Shown here: positions 19,269-24,631 of the stretch, piece after piece | Position numbering within the stretch: the first letter of the stretch is position 1 | Layout: every line of letters starts with the position of its first letter | DNA from: Euperipatoides rowelli | Taxonomy: Eukaryota; Onychophora; Udeonychophora; Euonychophora; Peripatopsidae | Assembly: GCA_003024985.2 (NCBI GenBank) | Contig: PXIH01S0005081.1 | Length of the DNA: 24,631 bases | Strand: one strand, 5' to 3' | Made by a program: the position numbers and the translations under genes | The notes under the pieces: model-generated | Told to the model about the DNA's origin: nothing | What the model saw: the letters and a program-made list of their open reading frames with translations, nothing else | Databases searched by the model: none

Positions 19269-19886
19269 AGGTCAAATGTAACAAATTTTTTTTATCATTG
19301 ATTTTCAAAGATAATTACTATAATAAAAACTCCACTGGAAAAAAAAATACTTCTAACCATAAAAAAAAAATGCATAAAAAAAAAGTTATTTAAAGATAAA
19401 ATTAAGACTATTGCTATCCTCAGTCTGAGATTACAATTTGAAGCTGTCACATTTTTTTTTGGTTTGAGATTATTTGATGACCGAAACAGTCTTTGTAATG
19501 ATTTTTATAGAGGTATGTTCAATTTTGGTTTTTCAAATAAACAAATTGGACCATAATAGCACAAAGAATGAATTTGATTATGATTTTTTACAAGTATTTA
19601 AACATTTAGACCATATGATTTCCTGCTTTAAGCTGACAAAAATAACTATAGTTTTAAAGTATAGCAAGCTGTATTAATTTATAGCCTATGATGTCACAAA
19701 ATATCTCCCCTGGTGTGTACAGTGGACAATGTTGTTTTAAGGGGGAGGAGCTAAAGACAATTATTTTAAAAATTGAATTGTAAATAACTTTTTTAATTTT
19801 TTTTTCTGGTGGAAAAATATTTTTTTAGTAAAAATCTTTGAAAATCAATAATAAAAAAAATTAAAAAAATCCTTTACATTTGATCT
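19269..19886. mobile_element. TTAA-target MITE with long TIRs, copy 2
   Basis: The left end is AGGTCAAATGTAACAAATTT and the right end is the complement of AGATCAAATGTAAAGGATTT, flanked by TTAA at 19265-19268 and 19887-19890. It matches copy 1 (6370-6993) in the same orientation along its whole length. Shared words include CCTCAGTCTGAGATTACAA, GAATTTGATTATGATTTTTT, TTTAAGCTGACAAA, CAAAATATCTCCCCTGGTGT and GACAATTATTTTAAAAATTG. The open frame at 19474-19677 is not conserved as protein between the copies. It is non-autonomous, and the superfamily is uncertain (piggyBac-like or Sola3-like from the TTAA target). Confidence 0.9.
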
Positions 19887-20276
19887 TTAATGCATGGGTG
19901 TAAGCTACCTGTCAGCCACCGAATGACGGGTCCGCCCATGCCGGTATCGAATAAAAAATTCCACAAACTATAAGTGATAAAGATATGTAACCTTACACCA
20001 TCGACCCTGGGATGCTTTGTCCCAAAAAGATATGATCATTAAGTAAAATAGGGCCTACAGTCAGTGCAAAAAATCTCTTCCCCTCAAACTACTTTTTTTA
20101 ATATTATAAACAAGTGTATTCGGAGAATGGGGGGGGGGGGAAGCTGGCTAGTATCATTTTTTTAATGGTTATCAAAACGTCCACACAATCAAAAAAAAAA
20201 AAAACTTAACATTTTGCCGCAAGCCTGAATTTTTTTCTGTGGACGTCCATATTATATTTATATATTGTGTACAGCC

Positions 20277-20303
20277 TATATACTGTATATTATACAGTAT
20301 ATA
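20277..20303. repeat. AT-rich palindrome with 12-bp arms
   Basis: TATATACTGTAT (20277-20288) and ATACAGTATATA (20292-20303) are exact reverse complements around a 3-base loop. It includes the TACTGTA word common across the window. Confidence 0.8.
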
Positions 20304-21997
20304 AATATTTACTGTATTGTATATATACTTATAAAAGTAGTTATAATTTAGCTTTATTTTTTTATTAGATAATGTAGCTTTTACATTTTTGGAAATTTAA
20401 TTCCTTTTGTTTGATTCGCCAACATTTTTATTAGTAAATGCTGGGTAAAAAAACGTTTTTAGTCATTTATTTATTGATATCTTGAATTACATTGTGATAA
20501 AACTTAGTTTTATTTGTTTTTAATTGCATTATAAATATTAATTGAAAGGTCGAACTATTGTCGAGCACTATCTAAAATCTAAAAAAAATTTCAACCACTA
20601 ATGAAGAATACACAGCATTATTATGAATATAAATTGCAAAATTAATTGATTGAAAATAATCATGAATATTTGGCAAAGTACTGTATTTCTGAAATGTACA
20701 GTATATATTTTTTTAGGGAGAGGGGAGGGAATATTATTGTAGGTAATCATACTTTAAACAATCATTATACAAATTTGTCAATTATCTTTTTTTTTTTTCA
20801 CATCTTGTGAAAGTATTTTGCAAACGTTTCTACTACGTTGCAGTGGTTGAATCCTAGACTAGTTCATTCTAGAACTTTAGATAAAGAGGGGTCATCAGCA
20901 GATCAATTTTGAATAGCGCCGGAGAAAAAGAGAAAAATAATAAATAAATGGTTTGGTATTTATTCTTGTAATCATTTTTAAAGTTAAAAAAAAAACTAAA
21001 AAAAAAAATCTGTAGCCAAGATAAATTAATTTATAAAACAGATTTAACCCATTATGAGGTACAGTAGCTGCATATTTGCCCACTCCTCTAACCATATGAA
21101 TTATTTTTTCTAAAAAAAAAAAAGTAGTAAAAAGACCGGTCACCCACAATTCAATTTTTCTATAAAAACTGATTTGTTAAATGGCAGCTGCAGATAGGGT
21201 ATGTGAGGGATGGGGCTTGGGTGGAATCTTAGATATGGTCTAAGGGTGGAATGAGCTAGCAGATAATGGAAGAAACAAATAAATGGATCTGTAAGCAGTC
21301 AATATACAGTATTAAGGTCATGGATGGGGGAGGGAACTTATTGTATATTAATTATTTCATTAAAATTTTAATCTATAAGATTTAGTAATATTTCCCTATA
21401 TTTCAATATTATATGTAAATTACAGTATTTCTTAGTTACTGTAGGCCTATATAGACAATACCTGCTGTTAGTTAAAAAATGCTAAAATTTAAATTAACAA
21501 ATATCTAACATAAAAGTTGTTTTCATATTTTTTTAATGAAACTATTAATTTTTATTTTATAGATTTAATTTTCATTTACTGCTTTTTATTTCAGCTCAGC
21601 CTTACAAATTTATTATAATTTTGAAAATAATTTTACTGTAAAATCTTGACCGGGGGGGGGGGGGTAATAAATTTAAAGACTGACTTTAAACAGTTTTTAT
21701 TATTAGGCTAATTATAACTCACTGTATAAAAACCAAATAGTTTTTATAATGGATATACAATAGGCCTATTATCCTAATCTATATTGTATCACAGGTTAAT
21801 ACTTTAATACCATTATCACACACTCTTTGCTTTAATCTCATTTGAATGACAAAACATTTTTATTTATTAAAACAAGAAATGCCTGTAGGCTATAGTCATT
21901 TATTTTTTCTCATTGTGACAGAAAATACAAAATTTTGTATAAAAGTCAAAAATATATTACTTTTGAATTGTGTGCGCTGTGCTAGATAAGAACACTA

Positions 21998-22025
21998 TTT
22001 TTTTTTTTTTTTTGGGGGGGGGGGG
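21998..22025. repeat. Poly-T/poly-G tract (T16G12)
   Basis: Sixteen T followed by twelve G, the second of two such tracts (the other is at 5745-5766). Confidence 0.85.
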
Positions 22026-22461
22026 AAGATTGGGGTCTCATTGACAATCATCAACCAGCTGACCTAACCTGTCCAACACTGTAGGCTATACTATATACAC
22101 TTTATAAACCTGAAATAATTATGGGTCAAGATCCGTTTTCTGCCCACATATGGATGACGGTAGTAAGTTGAAAGGATTATTTCACCTCAAGCTGATTATC
22201 CTAGGGTTCAGGGTTAGGGTAAGGTCAGGACTGTAAAGAAATATACTAAAATCGGCAAGAAAAATTAGTAAATCCACACGCTAGTATGTTTTAGTTGTCA
22301 GACGACTGCTAACGTTTATTACGTTGATGGACAGATAACGGATTCTGACTTAATTTTGATATGTATCTTTTTTTTTTTAATATAACTATGGTATTGATGT
22401 TTAAAATGTTGGATATTGATTAAAATTTTAAAAATGTCTAATTTACTATGACTATTCATTT

Positions 22462-23034
22462 TGCCGGATACCGAACATTCGGCCATTAACAAAGGCCGAA
22501 TACCGAATATTCTGCCGAATATCTATCCTATTTATTTTATTAGTCAAAACAACCTATTGACAACCCTTAAAGATGTTCGATTTTAAACAATTCCATAGGG
22601 GGGAGATCATTTTTTTCTTCTCCCCACACATAAGGCTACGTTCTTGAATCAATCAAGAATGAACAAGTGTGACACTGCTGCTTAGAAGTTCTCATAAAAT
22701 ATTAGTGAATAGATTGTTATTCTATTCAAAATATTTAGTTAAAGATAAAAATTTAAAAAAGACTACATGGTAATTTTTCCTTGAATCTAGTATGTTGCAT
22801 TGCGTTCATAATAAAATGCTCGGCGTACCTCCCTCCCGAAGCATTCATAAAAGTACGCTAACTATTGGAATTTGATTTTCTAAAATACTGCATGACCTCA
22901 TCTTATTTTCTAACAATTATTTAAGGAAAATCTCCCTTCCCCACTTGTTTAATATATTCAGGGAGATGACTAATATTCGACCGAATACTATGAAACCCAG
23001 CTGATTACCGAATACGGTACTAACCGAATATTCG
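22462..23034. mobile_element. Putative MITE bounded by CCGAAT-rich inverted arms
   Basis: The left arm (about 22462-22533) has GCCGGATACCGAACATTCGG, GGCCGAATACCGAATATTC and TGCCGAATAT. The right arm (about 22972-23034), read on the minus strand, has CGAATATTCGGTTAGTACCG, TATTCGGTAAT and TATTCGGTCGAATATTA. The arms are imperfect inverted repeats, each built from several CCGAAT or ATTCGG words. Such arms are seen in some hAT-like element families, but I could not read a target duplication, so the class and exact borders are open. The 440-bp interior has no open frame and includes a small GGGGAGA/TCTCCCC hairpin near 22600. Confidence 0.55.
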
Positions 23035-23036
23035 TT

Positions 23037-23364
23037 TCTTCCCTATTTCATTGTTAGTTCACTGAACATACGTCAGATTACAGACTATTGCACTATCCAT
23101 ATTATAATGGTTAAGGAACACTTGAGAGATAGATTAATCTCTAGAGATTGAATATCTTGAAAGAGAATTTCTCTAAGTGGACACACATCGAGTGTTTAAT
23201 GGGAGGGCAATATTTTATCTTGGATAATGAATAAGTCCAGCCTGTTCTCTAGTGACGTGCCTCGATTGGACTCAAAATTCCAAAGTTTCATATTCTGATA
23301 GTGCTCAAGTGATGAAAAAGGAGTATTTATAAGAAATTATGCATTTGATAAGTCTATAATGAGG
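23037..23364. other. Intergenic DNA, no gene seen
   Basis: Apart from the 14-bp palindrome at 23136 nothing was recognised. Confidence 0.5.
23136..23149. repeat. Perfect 14-bp palindrome AATCTCTAGAGATT
   Basis: Exact self-complementary sequence in plain AT-rich DNA, with no element or gene assigned to it. Confidence 0.7.
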
Positions 23365-23366
23365 TA

Positions 23367-23639
23367 CAGTAAACTCCGCCAGTTCAAACCCCGAAAGTCT
23401 GTCCAGTCCGATCATAAAAATAAAATAAATTTATTTTTTTGATCATTTAATAGGCTGCAATAAAAAAAAATAGGTCTGATATCCAGACACTAGTACACAC
23501 GTCTGGCTCTCAGACCTACTATTGTCCTGCAACCCATTAGATGATGATTTTTTTTAGAAATTCTGTTCAATCCTCCGAACAACTTAACAGTCTGAACTGA
23601 CCTTGGCCCATATTAATTTGGACTAGTGGGGTTTTACTG
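23367..23639. mobile_element. Pogo-like MITE, 273 bp, foldback structure
   Basis: The ends are CAGTAAACTCCGCCAGTTC on the left and the complement of CAGTAAAACCCCACTAGTCC on the right, flanked by TA at 23365-23366 and 23640-23641. CAGTAAA ends with TA duplications are characteristic of pogo/Tigger-type Tc1/mariner elements. Most of the interior also pairs with itself: AGGTCTGATATCCAGAC (about 23472-23488) faces GTCTGGCTCTCAGACCT (about 23501-23517), and GGCTGCAAT faces a GTCCTGCAACCC segment. No coding capacity. Confidence 0.85.
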
Positions 23640-23641
23640 TA

Positions 23642-24631
23642 TTGTGGAATACGAAAAATGTTGAGTAACACAACAGAGAAAAATGAAATAAAATCATTTA
23701 AGAGATTACATATCAAAAGATAGGATTTGCATGTGAATTCTATTGCATATTATGGTGAAATGGGTGCAATTTCTATATCACTTGTCCAGATCAAAATTTT
23801 AAAAATTTGGTTGAAGTGTCAAATTTTACTAGCTGCCCGTATGATATTAGCATTTTTATTTCAAGATAATAAAATTGGCTAAAGAAAATAAATCTGCATA
23901 AGGTTTACTTTTTTTTTTTTTTTTTTTAACAAATTTAGACCAATAATTAGCCATTGTAAAAACTTCATATTGGCCAATCAATTCTATTGCTGCATTACTG
24001 ATAAACAAAAAGTTTTTAGCTATATTTTTATTATTTAAAAAGCTCCCTTCTCATTTAAACTGCTGAAAATATTTATAAAAATACTACCTTTATTACTGTC
24101 AGCACAACATTGCTAAAGATCAAATTTCAAAATAAAACCCATATTTTTGTATTTTTGGTAAGGTATTAGTTTTTAGCAATTTCCACTTCTGCTGCTCTGC
24201 TTGATGTAAAGTTATTTTATTGGTTGTGGTTTGCGGAAAAGCTAATTTATTTTAAAAAAGCTAATTTCATTTGATTTTTAATCGATGCATCATTATTAGG
24301 TCAAAAAGACATTGTATGCTATTAGGCTATTAGCCATATTTTATATCCTTGAAATTTTTACGATCTATCAATTCTACTCAACGCAATGGTTTGTAATAAA
24401 ATTAGATTCTATATAAAAAAAAATACAGTATTCCCACTCCCTAGAAAAAACTTCTAAATTTTAATTTTTCTGTAATTAGAAAATACGTAGTATTTCTTAA
24501 ACAACAATTTTGGTAGCTCGAAGAAATTAAAAAAAACAAATTGTTTGCCAGACCCATAACATTTACCGATTCACCTACTTTATTAATTATATTTTTAAAA
24601 AACAAATTTTCTTGTGTATCCGTCCTAGATG
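23642..24631. other. Intergenic AT-rich DNA to the window end, no gene seen
   Basis: No coding, RNA or paired-end signal was supported. A run of about 20 T lies near 23909-23928. Confidence 0.5.

Larger units (their letters stand above)
19891..22461. other. Long intergenic stretch with homopolymer tracts, no gene seen
   Basis: No protein similarity was recognised; the open frame at 20895-21149 on the minus strand is Phe- and Lys-rich low complexity. G runs occur at 20129-20140 and 21652-21664, with a T16G12 tract at 21998-22025. A palindrome lies at 20277-20303. A short telomere-like phrase, CAGGGTTAGGGT, occurs near 22209-22220 but is not an array. Confidence 0.5.

Noticed and set aside
19474-19677. 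Open frame in MITE copy 2 with a matching open segment in copy 1 (NEFDYDFLQ / DEFDYDFLQ)
   Set aside because: Codon by codon, nearly all differences between the two copies over this segment change the amino acid; I saw only one clear synonymous change. That is the pattern of neutral DNA, not of a selected protein.
22195-22225. Telomere-like GGGTTCAGGGTTAGGGT
   Set aside because: Only one to two imperfect TTAGGG units; too short for an interstitial telomeric array.
1-24631. CRISPR array, operon or bacterial features
   Set aside because: No regularly spaced short repeats with unique spacers and no prokaryotic gene structure. The window is a eukaryotic transposon-rich intergenic region.

Overview
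This AT-rich eukaryotic (metazoan-looking) window contains no host gene, rRNA or intact tRNA that I can recognise. It is an intergenic stretch made of transposon remains, tandem repeats and low-complexity DNA. The species cannot be fixed from the sequence. The mix of hAT, piggyBac and pogo-type DNA transposons, a Ty3/Gypsy fragment, a LINE endonuclease fragment and tRNA-derived SINE heads, plus the striking frequency of the words TAGGCCTA and TAGGCTA, would fit an aquatic invertebrate or lower deuterostome genome. That is inference only. One undetermined base (N) lies at 6038.

Layout. 310-599: short hAT element with a perfect 8-bp target duplication. 1337-2040: a hairpin and two tRNA-like SINE heads in opposite orientations. 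2766-3200: a degenerate tandem repeat. 3201-6017: no gene, several homopolymer tracts. 6020-7602: a pogo/Tigger-like element with 18-bp terminal inverted repeats (TIRs), carrying nested inside it a 624-bp TTAA-target MITE (6370-6993). 8838-11458: a nearly full-length hAT element whose transposase is destroyed by stops and frameshifts. 11849-13105: a 14-unit minisatellite of about 99 bp. 14395-15490: minus-strand remains of a LINE endonuclease and of Gypsy reverse transcriptase/RNase H, side by side. 16047-16350: a third hAT-type element. 17081-18062: an internally deleted piggyBac element with both ends and TTAA duplications intact, keeping only the C-terminal part of its transposase. 19269-19886: the second copy of the TTAA-target MITE. 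22462-23034: inverted CCGAAT-rich arms. 23367-23639: a short pogo-like MITE. The rest is AT-rich sequence with poly-T/poly-G tracts.

How the parts relate. Nothing here works as an operon or pathway. The relations are those of insertion and decay: one element nested in another, two copies of one MITE family 13 kb apart, and several elements that keep transposase-recognition ends while the enzyme is missing or broken. The best-supported observations are the elements for which both the TIRs and the target duplications can be read directly. I did not find a convincing new biological system. The most unusual items are the minisatellite with a 33-codon stop-free period, the nested MITE pair and the overlapping hairpins in the piggyBac element.
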